Of a DNA stretch of 64,000 nucleotides, positions 1 through 8,080 are shown piece after piece. Within the stretch, counting starts at the first letter, position 1. Each line of letters starts with the position of its first letter. Origin of the DNA: Streptomyces sp. S.PNR 29. Lineage in GTDB: Bacteria > Actinomycetota > Actinomycetes > Streptomycetales > Streptomycetaceae. The position numbers and the translations under genes are program-made. The DNA lies in assembly GCF_030386795.1 (NCBI RefSeq), contig NZ_JANUQM010000008.1:124001-188000 (forward strand). Direction: 5' to 3'. The notes under the pieces were generated by a model, which saw nothing but the letters and a program-made list of their open reading frames with translations, had not been told where the DNA came from and did no database searches.

Positions 1-53
1 GTGTGGCCGCGCCCGCGGCGCGGGCCGCGCGGCGGGCGGTGACCGGCCGGTGA
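1..53 (+). CDS. C-terminal end of upstream Mrp antiporter subunit (probably MrpE), partial
   Basis: The frame beginning at base 3 reads a short Ala/Arg-rich tail ending in RRAVTGR and stops at 51-53, where GTGA overlaps the next gene's GTG start. This stop-start coupling is used throughout the following operon, so the tail is probably the end of the preceding subunit. MrpE (MnhE) normally sits before MrpF. Only 16 residues are visible, so the identity rests on gene order alone; another frame also runs open here. Confidence 0.4.
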   Translation, partial: VAAPAARAARRAVTGR

Positions 54-502
54 ACGGCTGGCTCCTCGCGGCGACGGCCGTGCTCGGCGCCGGCGTGACC
101 GCCACCCTGTGGGGCGTCGCCACCGGACCGCTGCGCCGCCGGGTCGTGGCGCAGAACCTGTCCACCTCCCTGGCCTGCCCCGTCCTGCTGCTGCTCGCCC
201 AGGGCTACGAGCGTCCCTCGTACGTCGACCTCGCCCTCATCCTCGCGCTGCTGGGCCCGGTCGGCACACTGGTCTTCGCCCGGCTGCTCGCCGACGAACT
301 GGCCGGCGACCCGCCGCGCGCCTGGGGCGTGACCTGGGTGGCCGCGGGCCTCGGCGCCGCGGTCGTGCTGGCGCTGTGCGCGGCCGGCGGACCGAGCCGG
401 GCCACGGGGAAGCTGCTGGTCGTCGGGGCGCTGCTGATCGGCGGGAACCTCGTCGCCGCCCGGGCGCTGTCCGGCGGGATCGCAGGGGTGCGCCGTGGCT
501 GA
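50..502 (+). CDS. MrpF-like subunit of multisubunit Na+(K+)/H+ antiporter, with C-terminal extension
   Basis: 150-residue hydrophobic membrane protein. The first ~85 residues follow the MrpF/MnhF pattern: a helix, then GPLRRRVVAQNL (the family's GP..DRVVA.D region), a second helix, a YVDLALILALLG stretch and FARLL. MrpF is usually about 90 residues. The remaining ~65 residues add about two helices and fill the place where MrpG normally lies, so this may be an F protein with a degenerate G-like tail; that is inference. The GTG start overlaps the previous stop (GTGA), and the gene runs 8 bases into the next. It would act in a membrane complex exchanging monovalent cations for protons. Confidence 0.72.
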   Translation: MNGWLLAATAVLGAGVTATLWGVATGPLRRRVVAQNLSTSLACPVLLLLAQGYERPSYVDLALILALLGPVGTLVFARLLADELAGDPPRAWGVTWVAAGLGAAVVLALCAAGGPSRATGKLLVVGALLIGGNLVAARALSGGIAGVRRG

Positions 503-755
503 CGTGGTGATCGTCGTCGCGCTGCTGCTCGTGGCCGCGTCCGCGACCGCGGCGGTGGCCACCCGCGACCCCGTACGCCAGTCGCTCGTCCTGGCGGTCC
601 TCGGTGTCGTCCTCGCCGTGCTGTTCACCGCGCTGCAGGCACCCGACGTCGCCCTGTCGCAACTGGCGGTCGGCTCCGCCCTGACCCCGCTGTTGCTGCT
701 GCTGACGGTCCGCAAGGTCAGACGGCGTGGACAGCGCAAGGAGAGCGGGCGGTGA
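495..755 (+). CDS. DUF4040 / MbhD-like antiporter subunit
   Basis: 86 residues with three predicted membrane helices. The core (RDPVRQSLVLAVLGVVLAV, then APDVALSQLAVGSALTPLLL) is the DUF4040 domain found in MbhD of archaeal membrane-bound hydrogenases and in the C-terminal part of MrpA. Here it is a separate small gene, as in Mbh/Mbx-type clusters. The GTG start lies inside the end of the MrpF-like gene, and its TGA overlaps the next GTG (GTGA at 752). It is likely a structural part of the proton/cation path. Confidence 0.78.
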   Translation: MADVVIVVALLLVAASATAAVATRDPVRQSLVLAVLGVVLAVLFTALQAPDVALSQLAVGSALTPLLLLLTVRKVRRRGQRKESGR

Positions 756-1507
756 ACCGGCGCACCCGGCTGTGGCTCGTGGCCGTGGGCGGAGCGGGAC
801 TGGCCGCCCTGCTCGTGGCCGCCTGCCTCGATCTCCCGGGCTTCGGCGGCGACCGGCACCCGTACGGTGACCGCGCCGTCCAGGCGTCCCTGTCCCGGCG
901 CACCGCGAACACCGTGGCCTCCGTCAACTTCGACCAGCGGGCCTTCGACACCCTCGGCGAGATGACCATCCTGTTCGCGGCCGTGCTGGGCTGCGTGGTC
1001 CTGCTGCGGCAGACCCATGACGAACACCGCGCCCGGCCCGAACCCGCCGACGTCGCTCCGCCCGTGCGCCGCTACGCCCTGACCGTGCTGCCCGTCGCCC
1101 TGCTGACCGGGCTGTACGTGATCGCGCACGGTCAGCTCAGCCCCGGCGGCGGCTTCCAGGGCGGCATCGTCGCCGCGACCGCCCTGCACCTGCTGTACCT
1201 GGGCGCCGACTACCGCGCCCTGGAACGCGTCCGCCCCCTCGGCCTGTACGAGGTCGGCGACGCACTCGCCGCCTCCGCCTACCTGGTCACCGGCGTCGCG
1301 GGTCTCCTCGCCGGCACCGCCTTCCTCGCGAGCACGCTGCTGCCGCACGGCACGTTCAACACGCTGTCCTCCGGCGGCACCGTCCCGCTGCTGAACGCCG
1401 CCATCGGCATGGAGGTCGCCTGCGCCGTCGTGGTGCTGCTCGCCCGCTTCCTGGACCAGGCGGTCGAGATCACCGAGACGAACGCAGAGAGGGAGAGCCG
1501 GAGTTGA
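752..1507 (+). CDS. MbhE-MrpB fused antiporter subunit
   Basis: 251-residue membrane protein with two modules. Residues ~1-90 resemble the MbhE/MrpA C-terminal segment (TANTVASVNFDQRAFDTLGE followed by a hydrophobic helix). Residues ~105-245 are an MrpB/MnhB domain: LSPGGGFQGGIVAA, the GLYEVGDALAA helix and a final helix ending in LARFLDQAVEI. In Bacillus-type Mrp systems the first part belongs to the large MrpA protein. The fusion and the separate DUF4040 gene suggest a dispersed Mbh-like arrangement. It sits between DUF4040 and MrpC in a tightly packed operon. Confidence 0.83.
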   Translation: MNRRTRLWLVAVGGAGLAALLVAACLDLPGFGGDRHPYGDRAVQASLSRRTANTVASVNFDQRAFDTLGEMTILFAAVLGCVVLLRQTHDEHRARPEPADVAPPVRRYALTVLPVALLTGLYVIAHGQLSPGGGFQGGIVAATALHLLYLGADYRALERVRPLGLYEVGDALAASAYLVTGVAGLLAGTAFLASTLLPHGTFNTLSSGGTVPLLNAAIGMEVACAVVVLLARFLDQAVEITETNAERESRS

Positions 1508-1514
1508 GGCCGCT

Positions 1515-1874
1515 GTGACCGCCGTGATGCACGTCCTGCCGTACCTGGTCGCCGCGTGGGTCTTCCTGGCCGGCTGCTACGGCCTGGCCACCAGCCGCAA
1601 CCTGATCCACGCGGTCGGCTGTCTGTCGGTGTGCCAGGCCGCCACGTACGTCCTGCTGCTGGCCGTCGGCTACCGCGACGACGCGACCGCGCCCGTGTTC
1701 TCCGACGTGGGGCCCGGCTCACGGCCGGTCGTCGACCCGGTGGTCCAGGCCCTGACCCTCACCGACGTGGTGGTCGGCGCCACCGTCACCGCCCTGCTGC
1801 TCGCGCTCGTCGTGCAGATCTCCAAGCGGCACGGCACGGTCGACCCCGACGAACTCTCCGAGCTGCGCGGCTGA
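1515..1874 (+). CDS. MrpC-like (NuoK-type) antiporter subunit
   Basis: 119 residues, three membrane helices, a member of the NuoK/MnhC family. The N-terminal helix, the GLATSRNLIHAVGCLSVCQA segment and the VQALTLTDVVVGATVTALLL helix match the family; the conserved region with PVVDP before the last helix is present. GTG start seven bases after the previous stop; the TGA at 1872-1874 overlaps the ATG of the next gene by one base. It would form part of the antiporter membrane core next to MrpD. Confidence 0.85.
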   Translation: MTAVMHVLPYLVAAWVFLAGCYGLATSRNLIHAVGCLSVCQAATYVLLLAVGYRDDATAPVFSDVGPGSRPVVDPVVQALTLTDVVVGATVTALLLALVVQISKRHGTVDPDELSELRG

Positions 1875-3631
1875 TGCACCATCTGCTGCCGCTCCTCGTC
1901 GCCGTGCCGCTGCTGGGGGCCGCCCTGCTGGTGGCGGGCGGGCGCAGCGTCCCCCGGGTCGTCGCCGAGTCCGCCGGATGTGCCGTTTCGGCGGGCACCG
2001 CCGCGCTCGCGATCGTGCTGCTGCTCCACTCCTCTCCGCCCCTGGCCGAGTGGGTCGGCGGCTGGGTGCCCGTGCACGGCGCGAGCGTCGGCATCGTCCT
2101 GGCCGGCGACGGGCCGGGGCTCGGCATGGCCGCGCTCGCCTCGCTGCTGACGCTGGCGGCCCTGGCGTACTCCTGGCGTTATTTCGACGAGCCGCCGCGT
2201 CGGCAGTCCGGGTCGTTCCCCGCGCTGATGCTGCTCTTCCAGGCGGGCATGTGCGGCTTCGCCGTCGCCGGGGACCTGTTCAACGCGTTCGTGTGGTTCG
2301 AGCTGATGAGCGTCGTCGCGTACGCGCTGACCGGACACCGGGTGGAGGAGGCCCGGGCGGTGCAGGGCGCGCTGACCTTCGGTGTGGTCAACTCCCTCGG
2401 GGCGTACGCCCTGCTGATGGGCGTCGGACTGCTGTACGCCCGTACCGGCGAGCTGGCCCTGGCGAGGATCGGGCAGGCACTGGACGCGCACGGCCCGCCC
2501 GACGCGCTGGTCCTCGCCGCCTTCGTCCTGCTGCTCACCGGCCTGCTGGTCAAGGCGGCGGCCGTGCCCTTCCACTTCTGGCTGCCGGACGCACACGCCG
2601 TGGCGCCCACCCCCGTGTGCATGCTGCTGTCCGGCGTCATGGTCGAACTCGGGGTGTTCGGCGTCTGGCGCGTGTACGACACCGTGTTCTCCGGCCCCGG
2701 CGGGGTACCGGCCGCCGGCGTGGAGCGGGCGCTGACGGTGCTCGGCGCGCTGACGGCGGCCGTCGGCGCGGTCATGTGCTGGTACCAGCGGCACATCAAG
2801 CGATTGCTGGCGTACTCGACCGTCACCCACACGGGCCTGTTCCTCCTCGGCATCGGCACCCTGACGCCCGAGGGCGACGACGGCGTCGCGCTGTACGTAC
2901 TGGGCCACGCCGGTGTCAAGGCCGCGCTGTTCGCCTGCACGGGCATCCTCCTCGACCGGTACGGCAGCGTCGACGAGCACGTGCTGCACGGCCGGGCCCG
3001 GCCGCTGCGCGCGGTCGCGGCGATGTTCGCCGTGGGCGGGCTCGGTCTCGCGGGACTGCCGCCGTTCGGCACGGCGCTCGGCAAGTCCGTCACGGAGGAG
3101 GCCGTGGGCGGCCCGCTCACCGTGCTGTACGTCCTGGCGAGCGCGGTGACGGCCGCAGCGGTGCTGCGGGTGGCCGCACGGGTGTTCCTGGGCCTCGGGC
3201 CCAGGCCGGAGCAGGGCGAGTACGAGACGACCGGCTCCGGCGAGCGCCCCGAAACCCGGCGCCGGCTCCGGCGGATCCCCGACACCATGACGGCGGTGCC
3301 CGCGGTGCTGCTCGCCGGGGCGCTCGCCGTCGGCGTGGCCCCCGCCTTCGCCGATCTGGTGGCGGATGCCGTGAACGAGGCCGCAACCGGCGGGGTCGTG
3401 CACGCCTCGGTGCACTGGACCCCGCTCGGCGTCCTCCTCGGCCTCGCCTCGACCGTCCTGGCCGTGGGACTCGCGGCGGTGGCCGTCGCCCGGCCCCGGC
3501 TGCTCGCCGCTCCGCACCGGGCGCTGCCGCTCAGGCGCCTGCAGTCCGGGCACGTCGGGGACTACGTGGCCTGGATGCTGGTGGGCACGACGGTGCTGGG
3601 CGTGCTCGTCCTGCCGTCCGTCCACCGGTAG
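1874..3631 (+). CDS. MrpD-like proton-conducting antiporter subunit
   Basis: 585-residue polytopic protein of the proton-conducting NuoL/M/N and MrpA/D family. Recognisable points are the WFELMSVVAYALTG segment with its membrane-embedded Glu, the FHFWLPDAHAVAPTPVCMLL loop typical of the family, and the IKRLLAYSTVTHTG helix with its conserved Lys. Start chosen at ATG 1874 because it overlaps the mrpC stop; the same frame is open further upstream but that part lies inside mrpC. A His/Arg-rich cytosolic stretch near residues 440-470 precedes the last helices. It ends the operon, and the next gene is convergent. Confidence 0.88.
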   Translation: MHHLLPLLVAVPLLGAALLVAGGRSVPRVVAESAGCAVSAGTAALAIVLLLHSSPPLAEWVGGWVPVHGASVGIVLAGDGPGLGMAALASLLTLAALAYSWRYFDEPPRRQSGSFPALMLLFQAGMCGFAVAGDLFNAFVWFELMSVVAYALTGHRVEEARAVQGALTFGVVNSLGAYALLMGVGLLYARTGELALARIGQALDAHGPPDALVLAAFVLLLTGLLVKAAAVPFHFWLPDAHAVAPTPVCMLLSGVMVELGVFGVWRVYDTVFSGPGGVPAAGVERALTVLGALTAAVGAVMCWYQRHIKRLLAYSTVTHTGLFLLGIGTLTPEGDDGVALYVLGHAGVKAALFACTGILLDRYGSVDEHVLHGRARPLRAVAAMFAVGGLGLAGLPPFGTALGKSVTEEAVGGPLTVLYVLASAVTAAAVLRVAARVFLGLGPRPEQGEYETTGSGERPETRRRLRRIPDTMTAVPAVLLAGALAVGVAPAFADLVADAVNEAATGGVVHASVHWTPLGVLLGLASTVLAVGLAAVAVARPRLLAAPHRALPLRRLQSGHVGDYVAWMLVGTTVLGVLVLPSVHR

Positions 3632-3639
3632 CCGGCTGA

Positions 3640-4302
3640 TCAGTCCCCGTACGACACGTTCACCTCCTTGAAGCCGAGGGACCGCAGCAGGCCCTCCAGC
3701 ATGTGGGTGGTGTTCGTCTCGGCGCGCTTGGTCAGCTCGCTCTCCTTCGCGGCGTCGCCGATGTGCCGTACCGCGAGCTGCTGCACGGCCTGTTCGCCGT
3801 TGGGGTTGTCCGAGAAGAAGTCCCCCAGGCGGTCCAGGAGACCTCGCTGCTTGGACACGGCGTAGGAGCGGTCGGTGTCGAGGGCCGGCTTGCCGAGTCG
3901 GGCGTGCGGCAGCCGGAGCGTGGCGGACGTACGGTCGTCGTCGACCGTCACGTCCCCCTCGCCGACCTTCCCGAGATCGACGTAGGCGTCGACGGTGCCC
4001 GCACCGACGTACAGGGTGCGGGTGCCGCGGATCGCGTCGGGCAGGTACTTGGTGTCCTTCTCCAGGTCCACGACGACCTGGAAGTTGCCGGAGGCGGCGT
4101 CGTAACGGCTGATGTCCTGGATGGACTGGAGCAGGGCGGGACCCGACCGGTCGTGCGTCTCGGTGCCGAACAGGTCCTTGAGGCCCGGCAGCACACTCAG
4201 CCGGATCCCCGCGAAGAACACGACGAGCACCAGCACGACGGCGCTCACCGCCTTCGCCCAGCCGGGCATGCGCCTGGGCAGGTGCCTGATGGGAGTCGTC
4301 AT
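3640..4302 (-). CDS. DUF4230 membrane-anchored protein
   Basis: 220 residues. An N-terminal basic stretch and one membrane helix (about residues 15-37) lead into a DUF4230 domain, which starts with LLQSIQDISRYDAASGNFQVV and continues with the alternating hydrophobic pattern and the C-terminal helical part. The start at 4302 is supported by AAGGAGG in the leader. Function of the family is unknown. The domain would lie outside the membrane as the helix is N-terminal. It is transcribed towards the antiporter operon, with 8 bases between stops. Confidence 0.83.
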   Translation of the reverse strand: MTTPIRHLPRRMPGWAKAVSAVVLVLVVFFAGIRLSVLPGLKDLFGTETHDRSGPALLQSIQDISRYDAASGNFQVVVDLEKDTKYLPDAIRGTRTLYVGAGTVDAYVDLGKVGEGDVTVDDDRTSATLRLPHARLGKPALDTDRSYAVSKQRGLLDRLGDFFSDNPNGEQAVQQLAVRHIGDAAKESELTKRAETNTTHMLEGLLRSLGFKEVNVSYGD

Positions 4303-4393
4303 GGCGACGGTCCTCCTTCCTACTGTTCAGATGCCCCTCAATGCCCCTGCCAGACCGCTTGGTTGGGGGGATGAACGAGTAGGGGGTTGACCG

Positions 4394-4825
4394 TCACACC
4401 GAGCCGGGCGTGGCCTCCGGCTGGTTCAGGGCCGCGTCCAGGGTCGGCTGTGGGGGCAGCAGCCGCGCCAGACCGGTGATCCGCAGCACGCGCAGGGTCA
4501 GCGGATGGGCGCAGACGAGGTACAGCTGCCCGCGGCGGTCGAGCACCCGGCTCCTCGCCCGGTACAGCAGCCTGAGGCCGGAGCAGTCGAAGAACTCGAT
4601 CCGGCTGAGGTCGATCACGACCCGGGCGTCGTCGCGTTCCGTCTCCCGGTCCAGATGCGGGGCGATCTCCTCTGCCGCGACGATGTCGATCTCCCCCGAG
4701 AACTCCAGCACCGTGTGCCCGCGGTCCTGGCGGATGCGCAGATGCCGGGTGGGCGGTACGGGTTCCTGCCGCACGACGACGTCGCCTCCATCCAGCTCGG
4801 TAGGTGGGGTCACGTGCGAGGGCAA
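4394..4825 (-). CDS. STAS-domain anti-anti-sigma factor-like protein
   Basis: 143 residues with a STAS domain at about residues 28-125. The signature RIEFFDCSGLRLLYRAR contains the D-C-S-G-L phosphorylation motif, the serine being the residue phosphorylated by anti-sigma kinases in SpoIIAA/RsbV-type proteins. Such proteins bind an anti-sigma kinase and release a sigma factor. No kinase or sigma gene is adjacent, as is common for orphan STAS genes in Streptomyces. The start is uncertain: TTG at 4825 has a GGAAGGG just upstream, while GTG at 4813 would also work. Confidence 0.82.
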   Translation of the reverse strand: MPSHVTPPTELDGGDVVVRQEPVPPTRHLRIRQDRGHTVLEFSGEIDIVAAEEIAPHLDRETERDDARVVIDLSRIEFFDCSGLRLLYRARSRVLDRRGQLYLVCAHPLTLRVLRITGLARLLPPQPTLDAALNQPEATPGSV

Positions 4826-4928
4826 ATCCCTTCCCCGCCCTGCAAGTTACCCTCGACAGAGTGAATTTGAGCATGTTCGATTGACATATGTCTTCGATTT
4901 CCGTGGGTAACGTCGTCTGACGTCCCGT

Positions 4929-5372
4929 TCAGGTCTGCGACAGGGCGCGCCAGGCCTTGGTGAGCGCCTGGCGCAGCTGCTCGGTCTGGTGGGCGGTGAG
5001 CTCCTGGACCATCCGCTCCTCCAGCTCCCGCACCGGTGCGGCGTACCGGTCGAGCAGCTCGCGGCCGGCCTCGGTCAGCAGGATCAGCAGCTCGCGCCGG
5101 TTGCGCGGATTGCGCTCCCTGCGTACCAGCCCCTGGCCCTCCAGATACCGGACGAGGTCGGCGATGGACTGGGCGGTGACGAACGAGTCGCGGGCCAGCT
5201 GGGCCGCCGACAGCCCGTCGTGCCGCTCCAGGACGGTCAGCGCGGTGTACTGCAGCGCCGTGATCCCGGACGGCCTGACCAGCTCGTCCAGGCGGGACCG
5301 CGCGGCGAGTTCCACCTGCTTGACCATGTAGAGCAGCGACGGGGATGCCTTGGTTGTCTGGGTGCCGGCCAT
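4929..5372 (-). CDS. MarR-family transcriptional repressor
   Basis: 147 residues from the chosen ATG; an in-frame ATG at 5390 is also possible. Winged-helix MarR fold: the helix-turn-helix covers GLSAAQLARDSFVTAQSIADLVRYLE, followed by the wing with RNPRNRRELLILLTEAG. It is divergent from an aldehyde dehydrogenase/alcohol dehydrogenase pair, and two identical palindromes lie between them. The first begins 20 bases upstream of this start. The likely role is autorepression and control of the dehydrogenases, released by an aromatic or aldehyde-related ligand; the ligand is inference. Confidence 0.84.
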   Translation of the reverse strand: MAGTQTTKASPSLLYMVKQVELAARSRLDELVRPSGITALQYTALTVLERHDGLSAAQLARDSFVTAQSIADLVRYLEGQGLVRRERNPRNRRELLILLTEAGRELLDRYAAPVRELEERMVQELTAHQTEQLRQALTKAWRALSQT

Positions 5373-5391
5373 GAGCTCAGCGTAGAGCATT

Positions 5392-5441
5392 GACAGGAAA
5401 CCTGTTGGTGCAGAGACTGCGAATCAGACAGGAAACCTGTT
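5392..5441. promoter_or_regulatory. Twin MarR operators in the marR-aldehyde dehydrogenase promoter
   Basis: GACAGGAAACCTGTT occurs twice, at 5392-5406 and 5427-5441, each with the inverted arms ACAGG/CCTGT around AAA. The centres are 35 bp apart. A TTGACA (5390-5395) on the plus strand overlaps the first copy, so a repressor bound here would block the -35 element of the dehydrogenase promoter; a weak -10 candidate is near 5413. The sites also lie directly upstream of the marR start. Confidence 0.72.
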
Positions 5442-5476
5442 TGTTGAAATCTTGGCGACGATGCTGAGGAGCCGGA

Positions 5477-6931
5477 ATGACCACCTTCGAGATCGAACCC
5501 GGGCAGCTGTTCATCGGGGGGCAGTGGCGCGAGGCCGCCGACGGGGCGCGCACCGAGGTGGTCGACCCGTCCCGGGGCACGGTCGTCACCACCGTCGCGG
5601 AGGCGGGCGCCGCCGATGTCGACGCGGCCGTGCGCGCCGCCCGGGAGGCCTTCGACGGTGGCGCCTGGCCCGGACTGAGCGGCCGGGAGCGGGGCCGGGT
5701 GCTGCACCGCGTCGCCGAGCTGATCCGCGAGCGGGCCGACGAGATAGCCGAGCTGGAGAGCCTGGACGTCGGCAAGCCCATCTCGCTGTGCAAGGCCGTC
5801 GACGTGACCAACGCGGCCAACGACTACGAGTACTACGCCTCCCTCGCCCACTCCCTGGAGGGCGCGACCCGTGACACCCCCCTCAACGCCCTCGCCTATA
5901 CCCGGCGTGAGCCGCTCGGTGTCGTCGCCGCGATCACGCCCTTCAACTTCCCGCTGATCCTGGCCGGTTCCAAGCTCGGCCCGGCGCTCGCGGCCGGCAA
6001 CACCGTGGTGCACAAGCCGGCCGACGAGACCCCGCTCAGCGCCCTCTACATGGCCCGGCTGCTGCAGGAGGCGGGTGTCCCGGACGGCGTGGTCAACGTC
6101 GTCACCGGCACGGGCCCGGTCACCGGCGAGGCGCTGCTGCGCCACCGCGGAGTCGACAAGGTCGCCTTCACCGGCTCCACCGCGATCGGCCGGCACGTGG
6201 CCGCCACCGCGGGGGAGGCCCTCAAGCCGGTCACCATGGAGCTGGGCGGCAACGCGGCGCACATCGTCTTCGAGGACGCCGACCTGGAGAAAGCGGTCGG
6301 GGCGATCATCAAGGGCTTCGTCTTCAACACCGGCCAGTTCTGTATGGGCGGCCCGCGGCTGCTGGTGGCCCGCTCCGTGTACAGCACTGTGCTGGGCATC
6401 CTCGCGGACGCCGTTCCCGGCGTGCCGGTCGGCGACCCGCGACGGCCCGAAACCGTCGTCGGGCCGATGGCGGGGGAGAAGCACCTGAAGAAGGTCGAGG
6501 AGTACGTCGACCTGGCCCGCAAGGAGGGCGGCCGGATCGTCTGCGGGGGCGAACGGATCGACCTGGACGGCGGCTACTACTACGCACCCACGGTCATCGC
6601 CGACCTGCCGAACGACTCCCGCGTCGTGCAGGACGAGATCTTCGGCCCGGTCCTCACCGTGCAGCCTTTCGACAGCGAGGACGAGGCCGTCGCCCTCGCC
6701 AACTCGACGCCGTACGGCCTGGCTTCCGGCGTGCAGACCGGCAACCTCGCCCGCGCCCACCGCGTCGCCGACCGGCTCCAGGCCGGCATCGTCTGGGTCA
6801 ACGACTGGGCCATGCTCGACCCCGCGGTCCCCTTCGGCGGCGTCAAGGACTCCGGCTTCGGCCGTGAGTACGGCCCCGAGGCCCTCGCCGCCTACACCAA
6901 GGTCAAGTCCGTCGTCGTCTCACTCGACTGA
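5477..6931 (+). CDS. NAD(P)-dependent aldehyde dehydrogenase
   Basis: 484-residue aldehyde dehydrogenase superfamily enzyme oxidising an aldehyde to the acid. The catalytic residues are visible: E255 in TMELGGN and C289 in NTGQFCMGGPRL. The cofactor-binding ITPFNFPLILAGSKLGPAL and FTGSTAIGR motifs, and the C-terminal PFGGVKDSGFGREYG, are intact, and length is normal. GAGGAG lies before the ATG. It is the first gene after the MarR operators and is followed after 36 bases by an alcohol dehydrogenase. The pair would convert an alcohol (perhaps benzylic) to its acid; the substrate is inference. Confidence 0.9.
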   Translation: MTTFEIEPGQLFIGGQWREAADGARTEVVDPSRGTVVTTVAEAGAADVDAAVRAAREAFDGGAWPGLSGRERGRVLHRVAELIRERADEIAELESLDVGKPISLCKAVDVTNAANDYEYYASLAHSLEGATRDTPLNALAYTRREPLGVVAAITPFNFPLILAGSKLGPALAAGNTVVHKPADETPLSALYMARLLQEAGVPDGVVNVVTGTGPVTGEALLRHRGVDKVAFTGSTAIGRHVAATAGEALKPVTMELGGNAAHIVFEDADLEKAVGAIIKGFVFNTGQFCMGGPRLLVARSVYSTVLGILADAVPGVPVGDPRRPETVVGPMAGEKHLKKVEEYVDLARKEGGRIVCGGERIDLDGGYYYAPTVIADLPNDSRVVQDEIFGPVLTVQPFDSEDEAVALANSTPYGLASGVQTGNLARAHRVADRLQAGIVWVNDWAMLDPAVPFGGVKDSGFGREYGPEALAAYTKVKSVVVSLD

Positions 6932-6967
6932 GCGTCCCTCCGGCTTGCAGAATCAAAGGAGTTCGTG

Positions 6968-8074
6968 ATGCCCACCACCACCCGTGCCGCCGTGGTCGAG
7001 TCCGGGGGAGCGCCCTTCACCCTGTCCGACGTCGTCCTCGACGAGCCCGGACCGCACGAGGCGGTCGTCCGCATGGTCGCGACCGGCCTGTGCCACACCG
7101 ACCTCGGCGTGGCGAGCGGCGGACTGCCCTTCCCCCTGCCCGGCGTCCTCGGCCACGAAGGCGCGGGCGTCGTCGAGGCCGTCGGCCGGGCCGTCACCTC
7201 GGTCGAGCCCGGCGACCACGTCGTGCTGTCCTTCACCTCCTGCGGCGACTGCCGCAACTGCCGCGGCGGGCACCCGGCGTACTGCGCGACCTGGCTGCCG
7301 CTCAACCTCATCGGGGGCCGCCGCGCCGACGGCAGCAGCACCATCAGCCGCGACGGCGCACCGCTCGGCGGCCACTTCTTCGGCCAGTCCTCCTTCGCCG
7401 AGCGGGCCCTCGTCGACGAGCGCAGCCTGGTCAAGGTCGACCCGGACGTACCGCTGGAGTCCATCGCCCCGCTCGGCTGCGGCGTGCAGACCGGCGTCGG
7501 CGCCGTATGGAACGTGCTGAAGCCGGCCACCGGTGACACCCTCGTCGTCCTCGGCGCCGGCGCGGTCGGCCTGTCCGCCGTGATGGCCGCCGCCCTCACC
7601 CCGGCCGCCACCATCGTCGCCGTCGACCGGGTCGGCGAACGTCTCGCGCTGGCCAAGGAGTTGGGCGCCACCCACACCGTCAACGCCGCCGAGGCCGATC
7701 TCGCCGAGGCGCTCGCCGAGATCACCGGCGGGCAGGGCGCGGACGGCGCCGTGGAGACCACCGGCAACGTCGGCGTGCTGCGCCAGGGCGTCGACGCGCT
7801 CGGCGCCCGTGGCACCCTCGTGGTCGTCGGCGCCCCGCCTTTCGGCACCGAGGTCTCCCTGGACGTCAACGGGCTGCTCGGCGGCAAGCAGATCGTCGGC
7901 CTCACCCTGGGCGACAGCGAGACCCAGACCCTGATACCCGCCCTGGTCCGGCTGGTCCAGCAGGGACGCCTGCCACTGCACCGCCTGATCACCACCTATC
8001 CGTTCGCGGACATCGACCAGGCGGTGCGTGACATGGGCGCGGGCAAGACGATCAAGCCCGTGCTGACGTTCTGA
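6968..8074 (+). CDS. Zinc-dependent alcohol dehydrogenase (aryl/benzyl alcohol dehydrogenase-like)
   Basis: 368-residue medium-chain dehydrogenase. Catalytic zinc ligands are in GLCHTDLGV and GHEGAGVVEAVG; the four structural-zinc cysteines are in CGDCRNCRGGHPAYC; the nucleotide-binding GAGAVGLSAVMAA is intact. ATG 6968 was preferred to GTG 6965 because AAAGGAG ends six bases before the ATG. It resembles the XylB/AreB class that oxidises aromatic alcohols. It follows the aldehyde dehydrogenase and is probably co-transcribed. It ends 6 bases from the stop of the convergent oxidoreductase gene. Confidence 0.88.
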   Translation: MPTTTRAAVVESGGAPFTLSDVVLDEPGPHEAVVRMVATGLCHTDLGVASGGLPFPLPGVLGHEGAGVVEAVGRAVTSVEPGDHVVLSFTSCGDCRNCRGGHPAYCATWLPLNLIGGRRADGSSTISRDGAPLGGHFFGQSSFAERALVDERSLVKVDPDVPLESIAPLGCGVQTGVGAVWNVLKPATGDTLVVLGAGAVGLSAVMAAALTPAATIVAVDRVGERLALAKELGATHTVNAAEADLAEALAEITGGQGADGAVETTGNVGVLRQGVDALGARGTLVVVGAPPFGTEVSLDVNGLLGGKQIVGLTLGDSETQTLIPALVRLVQQGRLPLHRLITTYPFADIDQAVRDMGAGKTIKPVLTF

Positions 8075-8080
8075 CCGCGG

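Noticed and set aside
1670-3625. 651-codon open frame on the minus strand opposite mrpC/mrpD
   Set aside because: Composition is Gln/His/Arg/Gly-rich with no family resemblance; it mirrors the GC bias of the real plus-strand antiporter genes.
5237-6760. 507-codon minus-strand frame opposite the aldehyde dehydrogenase
   Set aside because: Overlaps an intact ALDH with all catalytic residues and has no domain of its own.
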